A stretch of 36,772 nucleotides of DNA, taken from the NCBI GenBank assembly GCA_029265155.1, contig JAJUJV010000009.1, positions 1-36,772 on the forward strand, given 5' to 3'. Positions 11,085 through 19,596 of the stretch are shown here, piece by piece (the stretch's first letter is position 1; each line of letters starts with the position of its first letter). The position numbers and the translations under genes are program-made. Below the pieces are notes generated by a model. The model saw nothing but the letters and a program-made list of their open reading frames with translations, searched no databases and was not told where the DNA came from. The stretch is from Altererythrobacter sp. (GTDB lineage Bacteria > Pseudomonadota > Alphaproteobacteria > Sphingomonadales > Sphingomonadaceae).

Positions 11085-12359
11085 ATGCTCTCAGCTTCAA
11101 CCCGCCCGAAGGATCCTATTGGCTGGACCGCTGCCGCGACGGTGCTGTTCTTCGCACTGTCCCTCATCCGACTGGCCGTGCCCGCGACGGCCTACTTCGA
11201 CGAGGTGCACTATCTCCCGGCAGCCCGAGCGCTGCTCGACCTGTCGCACCTCGCCAACCCTGAACATCCGCCTCTCGGCAAGCAGCTGCTAGCGCTTGGG
11301 ATCGCACTCCTTGGTGACGGTCCAGTGGGCTGGCGCGTGTTCCCGGCAATCTTCGGTGCTCTGGGATTATTCGCGGCGATGCGCGCCATGTGGTTCGCCA
11401 GCAATTCACGCTTCGCGACATTGGCGACGGGTATCCTGCTCGCCACCGCATTTCCGCTGTTCGTCCACGCGCGCATCGCGATGCTCGATGGCATCATGGC
11501 GAGCTTCGTGCTCATCGCGCTCTGGATGTGCGCGGGCGCGATGCGAGAAAACGAAACGGCGCGATGGCGCCTTGCCATCGCCGGCGTAGCACTTGGGGCG
11601 GCAATGGCCACGAAGTGGAATGCGGTGCCATTGGCGATGCTTCCAGGTATCGCTTTCCTGGTGGTGCGGGCCCGATCAGTCGGATGGAACTTCTTGCTGG
11701 CTTCGCGAGCTCCGCCCATCCGCGGAATGTCCCTGCTCGAAGCGGGGGTCTGGCTGGGACTGATACCAGTGGGGATCTATTTTCTGACCTTCTTACCTTA
11801 CGCCTTCCTCGGCGATGGAGCGGTCAAGTCAAGCGCCCTGCTGGAGTTTCAGCAGCACATGCTTTCGCTGCAGGAGCGCGTGGTAGAGCCGCACACCTAT
11901 CAGAGCGTCTGGTACGAATGGGTCCTGAACCTGCGGGCGATCTGGTACCTCTACGAGCCGATCGACGGCGCCCAGCGCGGGGTAATGCTAGTCGGCAATC
12001 CGCTGACCATGTTGCTGGGCTTACCTGCGCTGGGCTGGTGCGCCTGGGCGTCATTCGCCCGCGGGCGCGGGGATGCTCTTGCCGTGCTCGTTCTCTACGT
12101 GGCGAGCCTCGGCATGTGGATCATCGCGCCCAAACCGGTGCAGTTCTACTATCACTATTTGCTGCCGAGTTGCTTCCTGATGGCCGCACTCGGCCTGGCA
12201 TTGGGTGAACTTTGGGAGCTGAACTGGCGCAAACTCGCCGTTGCTACGTTAGCAGCCTCTTGTGCGTTGTTCGCCTACTTTTGGCCGATCTTGACGGCTG
12301 CACCGCTCGACAACGGCCAGGCTTTCACCCGCTTTACCTGGCTCGACAGCTGGCGTTAG
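11085..12359 (+). CDS. Protein O-mannosyltransferase (PMT/GT39-like) family membrane glycosyltransferase
   Basis: YFDEVHYLPAARALL...NPEHPPLGKQL (DE and HPPLGK motifs), multiple TM helices. Confidence 0.85.
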   Translation: MLSASTRPKDPIGWTAAATVLFFALSLIRLAVPATAYFDEVHYLPAARALLDLSHLANPEHPPLGKQLLALGIALLGDGPVGWRVFPAIFGALGLFAAMRAMWFASNSRFATLATGILLATAFPLFVHARIAMLDGIMASFVLIALWMCAGAMRENETARWRLAIAGVALGAAMATKWNAVPLAMLPGIAFLVVRARSVGWNFLLASRAPPIRGMSLLEAGVWLGLIPVGIYFLTFLPYAFLGDGAVKSSALLEFQQHMLSLQERVVEPHTYQSVWYEWVLNLRAIWYLYEPIDGAQRGVMLVGNPLTMLLGLPALGWCAWASFARGRGDALAVLVLYVASLGMWIIAPKPVQFYYHYLLPSCFLMAALGLALGELWELNWRKLAVATLAASCALFAYFWPILTAAPLDNGQAFTRFTWLDSWR

Positions 12360-12360
12360 C

Positions 12361-13518
12361 TCACCGGAAGCGGCCCCATACGAAGCGGCTCGACAAGGCG
12401 TAGTTCCACACCGATCCGACCAGAACACCGGCGAGCGCCGCCGCGTAGGCAGGAATGCCAGCTCTCACCAACACTGTTGCTACACCCACGTTGGTCAACA
12501 GCCCTATCGAACAGGTCAGGGCGAACTTGAGCCAGCCCCCCAGCAAGGCTCTCGCCCCGCGCAGCCGCTGGTCGGCGTAAGTCAGTGCGTTATTGAGTAC
12601 GAAGTTGAAAGTCATCGCCACGAGTGCCGCCAAGCTTTGCCCAACTTCGAAACCCGTCACGTGATCTTCGAAGCTACCCCCAAACAACGTCAGGAATGCA
12701 CCCAAGACCGCCATGTGGACAATGACGCCAACCCCGCCGATCGTCCCGAACAGCGCAAACCGCGTCGGCACGATCCAACCGAGCCACTTGTCGTAGAGTC
12801 CAACCAAGAACTCGAAAACGATAGTCCGGTCGAGCTTGCTTTCCCCTTCCCTTCGGGCTGCAAAACGCAGTGGAAACTCTCGCACGCGCAGCGGCTGCTC
12901 GGCGGTAGCGAGGATGTCGAGCAGGATCTTGAAACCGATACCGGAGAGCCGATCCGCATCGCGGCGGACAACCTCGGTGCGGATCATGAAGAAGCCGCTC
13001 ATCGGGTCGGTCAGCGCCACGCCGACAACCTTTCGGGCGAGGCTGTTCGCCAGCGCGGACGCTTTTTCCCGATCCGGCCGGCTCCAGTCGGCGGTGCTGG
13101 CGCCCGGCATGAACCGCGAGGCGACCGCGACGTCGCATTCGCCGGCGCGGATTGCCTCGAGCATCGTCGGAAGCAGTTCAGGATCGTGCTGCAGGTCGGC
13201 GTCCATCACCGCGACTACCGGCGCGGCGGTAGCGCACATGCCCTCGATGGCAGCACTTGCCAGTCCGCGACGACCGAATCGTTGAATGACTCGAATTCGC
13301 GGGTCAACCGTCGCGATCCGCCGCACCTCATCTGCAGTGCCGTCGGTACTGTTGTCATCGACGATGATGGCTTCCCAACCAATTCCCGCAAGCGCAACTT
13401 CAAGCCGGGCGATGAGTGCACCGATATTTCCGCGCTCGTTATACGTCGGAAGCACGACCGCCAATTCTAAAGCGTGGGTAATGGCGCCGTCCGCTGGCCG
13501 GCTGGAGAGCTGATTCAT
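12361..13518 (-). CDS. GT2 polyprenyl-phosphate mannose synthase-like domain fused to a C-terminal GtrA-like membrane domain
   Basis: LAVVLPTYNERGNIGALIARLE...AIIVDDNSTDGTADEVRR...VAVMDADLQHDPELLP...; GtrA-like C-terminal half (RFALFGTIGGVGVIVHMAVLGAF...). Confidence 0.92.
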   Translation of the reverse strand: MNQLSSRPADGAITHALELAVVLPTYNERGNIGALIARLEVALAGIGWEAIIVDDNSTDGTADEVRRIATVDPRIRVIQRFGRRGLASAAIEGMCATAAPVVAVMDADLQHDPELLPTMLEAIRAGECDVAVASRFMPGASTADWSRPDREKASALANSLARKVVGVALTDPMSGFFMIRTEVVRRDADRLSGIGFKILLDILATAEQPLRVREFPLRFAARREGESKLDRTIVFEFLVGLYDKWLGWIVPTRFALFGTIGGVGVIVHMAVLGAFLTLFGGSFEDHVTGFEVGQSLAALVAMTFNFVLNNALTYADQRLRGARALLGGWLKFALTCSIGLLTNVGVATVLVRAGIPAYAAALAGVLVGSVWNYALSSRFVWGRFR

Positions 13519-13580
13519 CTCGATCTCTCCCCCTCCCCACGTCGCCTTAGGCCTTTCAAACTACTCCTAGCCCTCCATCG

Positions 13581-13624
13581 GAAAATGAGAAGGGCCGCCC
13601 CGGCTTGTGCCAAAGCGACCCTTC
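13581..13624 (-). terminator. Strong intrinsic terminator of a small minus-strand transcription unit
   Basis: Minus strand GAAGGGUCGCUUUGGC ACAA GCCGGGGCGGCCCUUC (16-bp stem counting G-U pairs, ACAA loop) followed by UCAUUUU. Confidence 0.75.
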
Positions 13625-13678
13625 GCATGGTCAGCGGCCGGTTGAGCCGCTCACGAAGCCTTTATCGGCGAAAAGAGA

Positions 13679-13735
13679 CTACCGATAATGCTCCGCGCGG
13701 GCCGTCACCGACCTCCCTGCTGAACCATGAGACAT
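13679..13735 (-). CDS. Candidate small ORF MSHGSAGRSVTARAEHYR (18 aa), unknown function
   Basis: ATG preceded by GAAAGGAGGTGATCCG, matching the 16S anti-SD over AAAGGAGGTGATCC, with GGAGG-to-ATG spacing of 7 nt; TAG stop; not in the supplied ORF track because of length. Confidence 0.55.
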   Translation of the reverse strand: MSHGSAGRSVTARAEHYR

Positions 13736-13916
13736 CGGATCACCTCCTTTCGCGCTTGAAAGCCACGCCCGCCGTTTCACCGGGGGCCAGGCACGCGTGA
13801 ACCGCGGGCCTGGGGAGAATGTGAGTCCGCACGCAGGTTAACACAAGCCTTGTGTTTGCCTTTTTCCCCGCCAGGATATGCGCTTCGCGCGTTTTCGTCC
13901 CCTAGGCTTAGTGCGG

Positions 13917-14462
13917 TCAGCGGCAATCCTCGATCGCGCGCGTGACTTCCGGATACGCGGGAACATAGAGCGTCGGCAGCGCGCTCACCTCCACGGCGAA
14001 ACGACCGCGGGAGAAGGCCATTGCATCGAGAAGCGGATCGCGAGCTGGAATCCTGGCGACAATCGTTGGTAAGGGCCCGCCGGTCGAGACAGCCGCTACG
14101 CCCCGTTCCATCGTTTCAGTCCGAACCGATATCTGTGTGGCTGCCGGGGCCGTTCCTGATCGGGCCAGTTCGACAACTCCGCCGGCACGGTCGCAACGCA
14201 GGACCAGTAGAGCTTCACTTTGCGGCGGGCCGAATCGCGCGGCCCCCGCGTCATAGAACCACTCGCCGGGCGTCTGGGGGGCATCGATCCAGTTGCCGGC
14301 AAATGGCGGCGCCGTAGGCGACGGCGAGGGAGCCGGTTGAGGCGCCGGTGCAGGCGCGGGAGCGGGTGTTGGCGGCGCCGGGGGCGGCGGCACGCACGCA
14401 GCCAGCGCCAGGCAGAGGAACAGCGTTGAGCGGTGCGTCTGAGCGAGAGGGCGATGGCGCAT
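13917..14462 (-). CDS. Proline/alanine-rich lipoprotein, unknown function
   Basis: MRHRPLAQTHRSTLFLCLALAACVPPPPAPPTPAPAPAPAPQPAP: lipobox LAAC and Pro-rich linker. Confidence 0.75.
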   Translation of the reverse strand: MRHRPLAQTHRSTLFLCLALAACVPPPPAPPTPAPAPAPAPQPAPSPSPTAPPFAGNWIDAPQTPGEWFYDAGAARFGPPQSEALLVLRCDRAGGVVELARSGTAPAATQISVRTETMERGVAAVSTGGPLPTIVARIPARDPLLDAMAFSRGRFAVEVSALPTLYVPAYPEVTRAIEDCR

Positions 14463-14547
14463 GAAATTGAGCTCCTGCGGCGGACGGCCAGATCGGTAAA
14501 GCAACAAGCGCTGGCCTGCCCGGTTTCATCGCCGTATCGCCCGCGCG

Positions 14548-15285
14548 ATGAAGGCCAAACGACGGATCGATCAGCTTCTGGTGGAGCGCGGGCTAGCGGA
14601 AAGCCGGTCGCGCGCGCAAGCGTTGGTGATGGCAGGACTGGTATTCACCGGCAATACGCGGATCGACAAGCCTGGACAGCAGGTCCGCCAAGACGCGGCT
14701 ATCGAAGTCCGCGGACGCGATCATCCTTGGGTGGGTCGTGGCGGTGTGAAGCTCGCCCACGCGATAAAGCACTTTCAGCTGGACCCGACGGGTGCTGTGG
14801 CCATGGATATTGGCAGCTCGACCGGGGGCTTCACAGAGGTCCTTCTCGAGCATGGCGCTACTCATGTCTTTGCAGTCGACGTCGGGACCAATCAATTGGC
14901 GTGGAAGCTGCGCCAGGATTCACGAGTGACGGTTCTCGAGCAAACGAACGCTCGTGCGCTCACGCCGCAGATGATCGATCGGGCATGCGATTGGGTCGTA
15001 TGCGATGCCTCGTTCATCGGCCTGGCCAAAGTTCTCGAAGTGCCGCTGCAGTTGGCCGCACCGCGTTGCACGCTGGTGGCCTTGATCAAGCCGCAATTTG
15101 AAGTGCGCCGCGTGGAAGTCGGCAAAGGCGGGATCGTTCGTGAGCCCGATTTGCATTCGCGGGTGTGCGCCGAGGTTCAGGCGTGGCTGGAAACCGGCGG
15201 GTGGGCCGTCATCGGCATTACGGAAAGTCCGATCACCGGCAGCGAGGGAAACGTGGAATTCCTGGTGGCGGCGCAGCGCGGCTGA
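14548..15285 (+). CDS. tlyA: TlyA family rRNA 2'-O-methyltransferase / putative hemolysin
   Basis: S4 domain (RRIDQLLVERGLAESRSRAQALVMAGLVFTGNTRIDKPGQQV) plus FtsJ-like domain (AMDIGSSTGGFTEVLLEHGATHVFAVDVGTNQL). Confidence 0.94.
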   Translation: MKAKRRIDQLLVERGLAESRSRAQALVMAGLVFTGNTRIDKPGQQVRQDAAIEVRGRDHPWVGRGGVKLAHAIKHFQLDPTGAVAMDIGSSTGGFTEVLLEHGATHVFAVDVGTNQLAWKLRQDSRVTVLEQTNARALTPQMIDRACDWVVCDASFIGLAKVLEVPLQLAAPRCTLVALIKPQFEVRRVEVGKGGIVREPDLHSRVCAEVQAWLETGGWAVIGITESPITGSEGNVEFLVAAQRG

Positions 15286-15340
15286 TTGCGCCGCGGCCGA
15301 GCGCTCGCTTATAGCCTTACCGAATCGGCCTGGAGCTCAG

Positions 15341-15895
15341 ATGAACCGCCTCGCCTCACCTGCACAGCTACGCGCCAGCTTCATTCGCTGGGCGCTGTTC
15401 CTGGTCCCGGCAGTGCTGTTGCTCGGCTATCTATCGGGTTCGGTAAGCGGCGAAGCCAGCGGGGACCCATGGTTTGTTGCGCTTGAAAAGCCCGCGCTCT
15501 TCCCTCCTTCAGCCACATTCGCAATCGTCTGGACCATACTCTACGTGCTGATGGGATTCGCCGCAGCAATGGTTTGCGCTGCTTGGGGATCGCGTTACCG
15601 CCTTGCCGCAATCGCGGCTTTCATGGTGCAGCTGCTCCTGAACCTCGCCTGGAGCCCAGTTTTCTTCGGCCAGCACGAAATCACGCAAGCGCTCTATGTA
15701 ATCCTGGCGCTAGATGTAGCGCTGATCATTACAATCTTGCTGTTCTGGCGGGTTCGTCGCGTCGCAGCCTTGCTGCTGCTGCCCTACCTCGGCTGGGTCC
15801 TCTTTGCTACCGTGCTGAACTACCAGTTCCTACAGCTCAATCCCGAAGCGGATGGCGAGGACGGCTCCTACGCAGTGCAGCGGATCGAGCTATAG
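15341..15895 (+). CDS. TspO/MBR family protein
   Basis: WFVALEKPALFPPSATFAIVWTILYVLMG...LLNLAWSPVFFGQHEITQAL: TspO signature residues. Confidence 0.92.
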   Translation: MNRLASPAQLRASFIRWALFLVPAVLLLGYLSGSVSGEASGDPWFVALEKPALFPPSATFAIVWTILYVLMGFAAAMVCAAWGSRYRLAAIAAFMVQLLLNLAWSPVFFGQHEITQALYVILALDVALIITILLFWRVRRVAALLLLPYLGWVLFATVLNYQFLQLNPEADGEDGSYAVQRIEL

Positions 15896-15932
15896 GCTTG
15901 TGTCTGCGCATAGAGAGCGCCAGATAAGGTCC

Positions 15933-16181
15933 ATGCAAAGTGAAAACCCCCTCATCGCCGACTTCGTCAAGCTCGCGAATGCAGCCGCCGGCACATTCGC
16001 CGGCATGACCCGGGAAGCGCGCGACGGTGCGCGGGAGCGGATGAAGGAAGCTCTTGGCGGCCTCGATTTCGTCTCCCGCGAAGAGTTCGAAGCGGTCAAG
16101 GACATGGCCGGCCGCGCGCGCGAGGAAAATGCCCGCCTCGAGGCTCGTCTCGCAGCACTCGAAGCCAAGCTAGCCCCTTAG
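15933..16181 (+). CDS. ubiK: UbiK/BMFP-family accessory factor
   Basis: MQSENPLIADFVKLANAAAGTFAGMTREARDGARERMKEALGGLDFVSREEFEAVKDMAGRAREENARLEARLAALEAKL. Confidence 0.82.
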   Translation: MQSENPLIADFVKLANAAAGTFAGMTREARDGARERMKEALGGLDFVSREEFEAVKDMAGRAREENARLEARLAALEAKLAP

Positions 16182-16217
16182 TATCTTCTCGGCGAAGCAG
16201 TGGTGTAAGCCGCACCG

Positions 16218-16817
16218 GTGCATCTTCGCACTCGAGCCATCCTGATCGCCGCGCGGTCGCACGGCGAGACCGCCGTGTTAACACGGCTGCTCACGCACGA
16301 GTTCGGCGTTGTCGCCGGCTACGTCGCAGGGGGGCGCGGGCGGCATCTGCGGCCGGTCGTCATACCCGGCAATCTCGTGGAGGTGCAGCTTTCCGCACGC
16401 ACCGACAGTCAATTGCCGTTCGCCAAGCTCGAGTTGCTCGAAAGCCGCGGTCCGTGGCTCGGAGAACCGCTGGCCGCAGCCGCCATTACCTGGGCCTGCG
16501 CCCTTGCCGCGACCGCGCTGCCCGAGCGACAGCCTTATCCGACTTTGTACGAGGCTTTGACGGGCCTGCTCGGCGCTATCTGTCACGCGCCGTCGGCTCG
16601 CATCTGGGTGAGGCCGCTCGTTGAGTACGAAACGCTCGTGCTTCGCGAGCTTGGCTACGGGGGAGGCGAACGGGCTCACGGTGACACGGCGGACTTGCTC
16701 GCAGCGATGGACGACCTCGGCAAGCCGCTCGACCACTACCTGCTTGCCGACCGACACGGCGATGTTATGGCCGCGCGCGCTCGACTGCGTGAACTCCTAG
16801 GACGGATTGTGAGATGA
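16218..16817 (+). CDS. recO: DNA repair protein RecO
   Basis: [64 protein letters not shown]. Confidence 0.93.
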   Translation: MHLRTRAILIAARSHGETAVLTRLLTHEFGVVAGYVAGGRGRHLRPVVIPGNLVEVQLSARTDSQLPFAKLELLESRGPWLGEPLAAAAITWACALAATALPERQPYPTLYEALTGLLGAICHAPSARIWVRPLVEYETLVLRELGYGGGERAHGDTADLLAAMDDLGKPLDHYLLADRHGDVMAARARLRELLGRIVR

Positions 16818-17872
16818 AGATCGCTTGCCTAGCCGGTGACGGCATCGGCCCCGAAATTATGGCAGAGGCGCGCCGCGTGCTGACAGCGCTCGACCTGCCC
16901 GGCCTGACCATCTGGGAAGGTGACGTAGGTGGCACCGGCTACAAGCGGCACGGTCATCCGCTTCCGCCAGAGACGCTGGAGATGGCCCAGGCCGCAGATG
17001 CCGTGCTGTTCGGCGCGGTCGGCGATCCCTCGTGCGACAATCTGGAGCGTCATCTGCGTCCCGAGCAGGCCATTCTGGGGCTGCGCCAGGCGCTTGGTCT
17101 CTTTGCCAATCTGCGGCCTGCGACAATGTTTCCCGGCTTAGAAGACCTCTCCGCCTTACGTCCGGAGGTGGCACGCGAGATTGATCTTCTGATCGTACGT
17201 GAGCTCAACGGGGATGTCTATTTCGGCGAGAAGGCGATCCGAACGCTTGCAGACGGCCGCCGCCAAGGCTTCGACTTCATGTCCTATGCCGAGGACGAAG
17301 TGCGCCGCATTGCGCACACGGCTTTTCGAGCCGCACTGGGCCGCAAGAAGCGGCTGTGCAGCGTGGACAAGGCCAACGTGCTGGAAACGAGCCAGCTATG
17401 GCGCGAAGTCATTGTGGAAGTGGCAGCCGAGTACCCCGAGGTCGAAGCGAGCCATATGTACGTCGACAATGCGGCGATGCAGTTGGTGCGGAACCCGGGA
17501 CAGTTCGATGTCGTGGTTACCGGCAATCTGTTCGGCGACATCCTGTCCGATCAAGCCAGCATGTGTGTCGGCTCGATAGGCCTGCTCGCCAGCGCCTCGC
17601 TGGGCGAACAGCAAACGGAGTTTGGGGTCAAGGGATTATACGAGCCCATTCATGGCAGCGCGCCCGACATTGCCGGACAGGGAAAAGCCAATCCGATGGC
17701 GATGATCCTGAGTTTGGCGATGATGCTGCGCCATAGCTTCGGGCGAGAAGCCGAGGCCACGCGGGTCGAAAGCGCGGTGGCGCAGGCTCTGGCCGACGGC
17801 GTCAAAGGCGCCGATCTCGGAGGCAACGCCGGAACGGATGCGATCGGTGCGGCTGTCCTCGAGCGGCTGTAG
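16814..17872 (+). CDS. leuB: 3-isopropylmalate dehydrogenase
   Basis: [23 protein letters not shown]...[12 protein letters not shown]...[25 protein letters not shown]; overlaps recO by 4 nt. Confidence 0.97.
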   Translation: MKIACLAGDGIGPEIMAEARRVLTALDLPGLTIWEGDVGGTGYKRHGHPLPPETLEMAQAADAVLFGAVGDPSCDNLERHLRPEQAILGLRQALGLFANLRPATMFPGLEDLSALRPEVAREIDLLIVRELNGDVYFGEKAIRTLADGRRQGFDFMSYAEDEVRRIAHTAFRAALGRKKRLCSVDKANVLETSQLWREVIVEVAAEYPEVEASHMYVDNAAMQLVRNPGQFDVVVTGNLFGDILSDQASMCVGSIGLLASASLGEQQTEFGVKGLYEPIHGSAPDIAGQGKANPMAMILSLAMMLRHSFGREAEATRVESAVAQALADGVKGADLGGNAGTDAIGAAVLERL

Positions 17873-18058
17873 CCTCAAGGTTACGTTCCGGATGCTATTG
17901 GCGCAGTAAGAACGCGACCAGCCCGACCGCTATTGGTCCAAAGCGGAGCCAACGCGTTTAGGCGTTCCTCCTTATTACGTGGCAGGGTCAGGAACAATAA
18001 CACCAGACGAGTGCGGCCTCTGGATGCGCCTGGCGGTCGCGGGGGGCAACGTAGCTGC

Positions 18059-18784
18059 ATGGAACGCACCACCCTGCACATTGTTTGCGGCGACAGTCGT
18101 TCCCGCGCGGAGCAGGCTCGGGTAGTATTCGCGCTGGGCCATCACGCGGAAGTCTATGCTGACCTTGCTGAACTGCTTGAACGCCCCACCACCGAAGGAA
18201 TTGTAATTGCGACCGACGACGGACGGCCCGGCCTGGCACAGGACCTGATCCGCAGGTTGGGTGAAGCGGGAATGTGGCTGCCGGTCGTGTTGGCTGCACC
18301 CGCCCCGCAAACCGCGCAAGTGGTAGCTGCTATCAAAGCCGGTGTTCTCGACTACTTGCGGCTTCCGCTGGAGATAAACAGCTTCGCCGCGCGCCTCCGC
18401 TCCGTTATCGAGGAAGCCAACCTCTATACAGATCGCCGCCGACGGGTGGTTGAAGCACGCCAAGCGATCGCCTCGCTCAGCCGCCGTGAACGTCAGGTGC
18501 TGGATTTGCTGAGCGCGGGCTGTTCAAACAAGGAAATTGCTCGACGGCTGAATATCAGCCCGCGTACGGTGGAAATTCACCGCGGGAACATGATGGGCAA
18601 GTTACGGGCCGGCCATGCCGCCGACGCAGTGCGGCTATGGATTGACGCGAAGCTCGGACCCGCCGCAGTCTCGAACGGCGCTACCAGGGAGTCCGAGGCG
18701 GAGTTTGGCGAGGTTGCCGGGCGGATTGGATCGAGCGATCGGCAGGGCTGGCAACCGCCGAACCCGAAGAGTCAGCGACAGTAG
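18059..18784 (+). CDS. FixJ/NarL-type transcription factor with atypical receiver-like domain and C-terminal LuxR HTH
   Basis: SLSRRERQVLDLLSAGCSNKEIARRLNISPRTVEIHRGNMMGKL (LuxR HTH); receiver-like N-terminus without the conserved Lys. Confidence 0.88.
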   Translation: MERTTLHIVCGDSRSRAEQARVVFALGHHAEVYADLAELLERPTTEGIVIATDDGRPGLAQDLIRRLGEAGMWLPVVLAAPAPQTAQVVAAIKAGVLDYLRLPLEINSFAARLRSVIEEANLYTDRRRRVVEARQAIASLSRRERQVLDLLSAGCSNKEIARRLNISPRTVEIHRGNMMGKLRAGHAADAVRLWIDAKLGPAAVSNGATRESEAEFGEVAGRIGSSDRQGWQPPNPKSQRQ

Positions 18785-19452
18785 CTCTTCGATCCCATGA
18801 CCCCTTCAAGATGAAGATGGTCGTGGTGGGCCGTGTTGTATTCGGGGCCCAACACCGTGTCGAAACGCTTGCAGGCGCTCTGCTGAATGACCCGGAGAAA
18901 TTCCCGCTCACGATCGGTTCCATCGAACCAAGCATTCTTGACCGTGATCCGCCGCCCATCCTCAAGCACGAAGCCGGAGACATCGATTGCCGCGCCAGTG
19001 GCATGCGCCGAGCGACGGCCGGAGCCGGCAACATTGCGGCAAGAGTAGCTGCCGAAAGTCTCGATGCTGCGAACCGGCGAACCGAGAATTTGCCGCGCCG
19101 CTCGATCGACGCCGTAGCGGGCCCAGCCGGTAAAGGCCCGGCTCACCTCGCAAGTAACCGGCCCCAAGTTCGTTACCGCAAGCATCGACTGGTCAGACGG
19201 CAAACTGGCCAATTGCACGCTGCCGACCAGGGCGCATCCGTCGCCATAGTAGGTGTCAGGAAAGGGGCTGTACCGCGCACCCAGCTGCGTCAGTTCGCTG
19301 TAGCATTGTCCGGTCGCAGGCGCGATCGGCGCCGGCGCGCCCCCTCGCGTCACCGTCGTTCCGGCACGCTGTCGCTGACTCGAGCTTTCTGGAAGCGCCG
19401 AGCACGCCCCCAGCGCAACGATACAGATCAAGCCAAAACTCAGGCGAAGCAT
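18772..19452 (-). CDS. Extensin-like C-terminal domain lipoprotein
   Basis: MLRLSFGLICIVALGACSALP lipobox; GSYSCRNVAGSGRRSAHATGAAIDVSGFVLEDG...HHDHLHLE. Confidence 0.88.
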   Translation of the reverse strand: MLRLSFGLICIVALGACSALPESSSQRQRAGTTVTRGGAPAPIAPATGQCYSELTQLGARYSPFPDTYYGDGCALVGSVQLASLPSDQSMLAVTNLGPVTCEVSRAFTGWARYGVDRAARQILGSPVRSIETFGSYSCRNVAGSGRRSAHATGAAIDVSGFVLEDGRRITVKNAWFDGTDREREFLRVIQQSACKRFDTVLGPEYNTAHHDHLHLEGVMGSKSYCR

Positions 19453-19537
19453 GTGCCCTCCCTCATCCTCTATCGTTAACGCATTGCTAACCAACAATGA
19501 ATGCCGTGGCGATTGACATCGAGGCCCAACCCTCTAA

Positions 19538-19591
19538 GGCCCGCCGCGGGCCACGCGGTCCCAACGCCGCGCGAGCTCTCTGCAAGGAGAG
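19538..19591 (+). ncRNA. Candidate serC leader RNA (three short hairpins, the last masking the SD)
   Basis: GGCCCG-ccg-CGGGCC (19538-19552), CGCGG-tcccaacg-CCGCG (19554-19571), CTCTC-tgcaag-GAGAG (19576-19591), then the serC ATG at 19597. Confidence 0.6.
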
Positions 19592-19596
19592 TCTAC

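Noticed and set aside
13731-13750. Plus-strand GGATCACCTCCTTTC as a fragment of 16S rRNA 3' end
   Set aside because: Only about 15 nt match and the flanks are not rRNA; better explained as a strong SD on the minus strand.
17889-17955. Repeated GCTATTGG and CCGCT..AGCGG element after leuB as an operator
   Set aside because: Short and imperfect with mismatched arms; not distinguishable from chance by eye.
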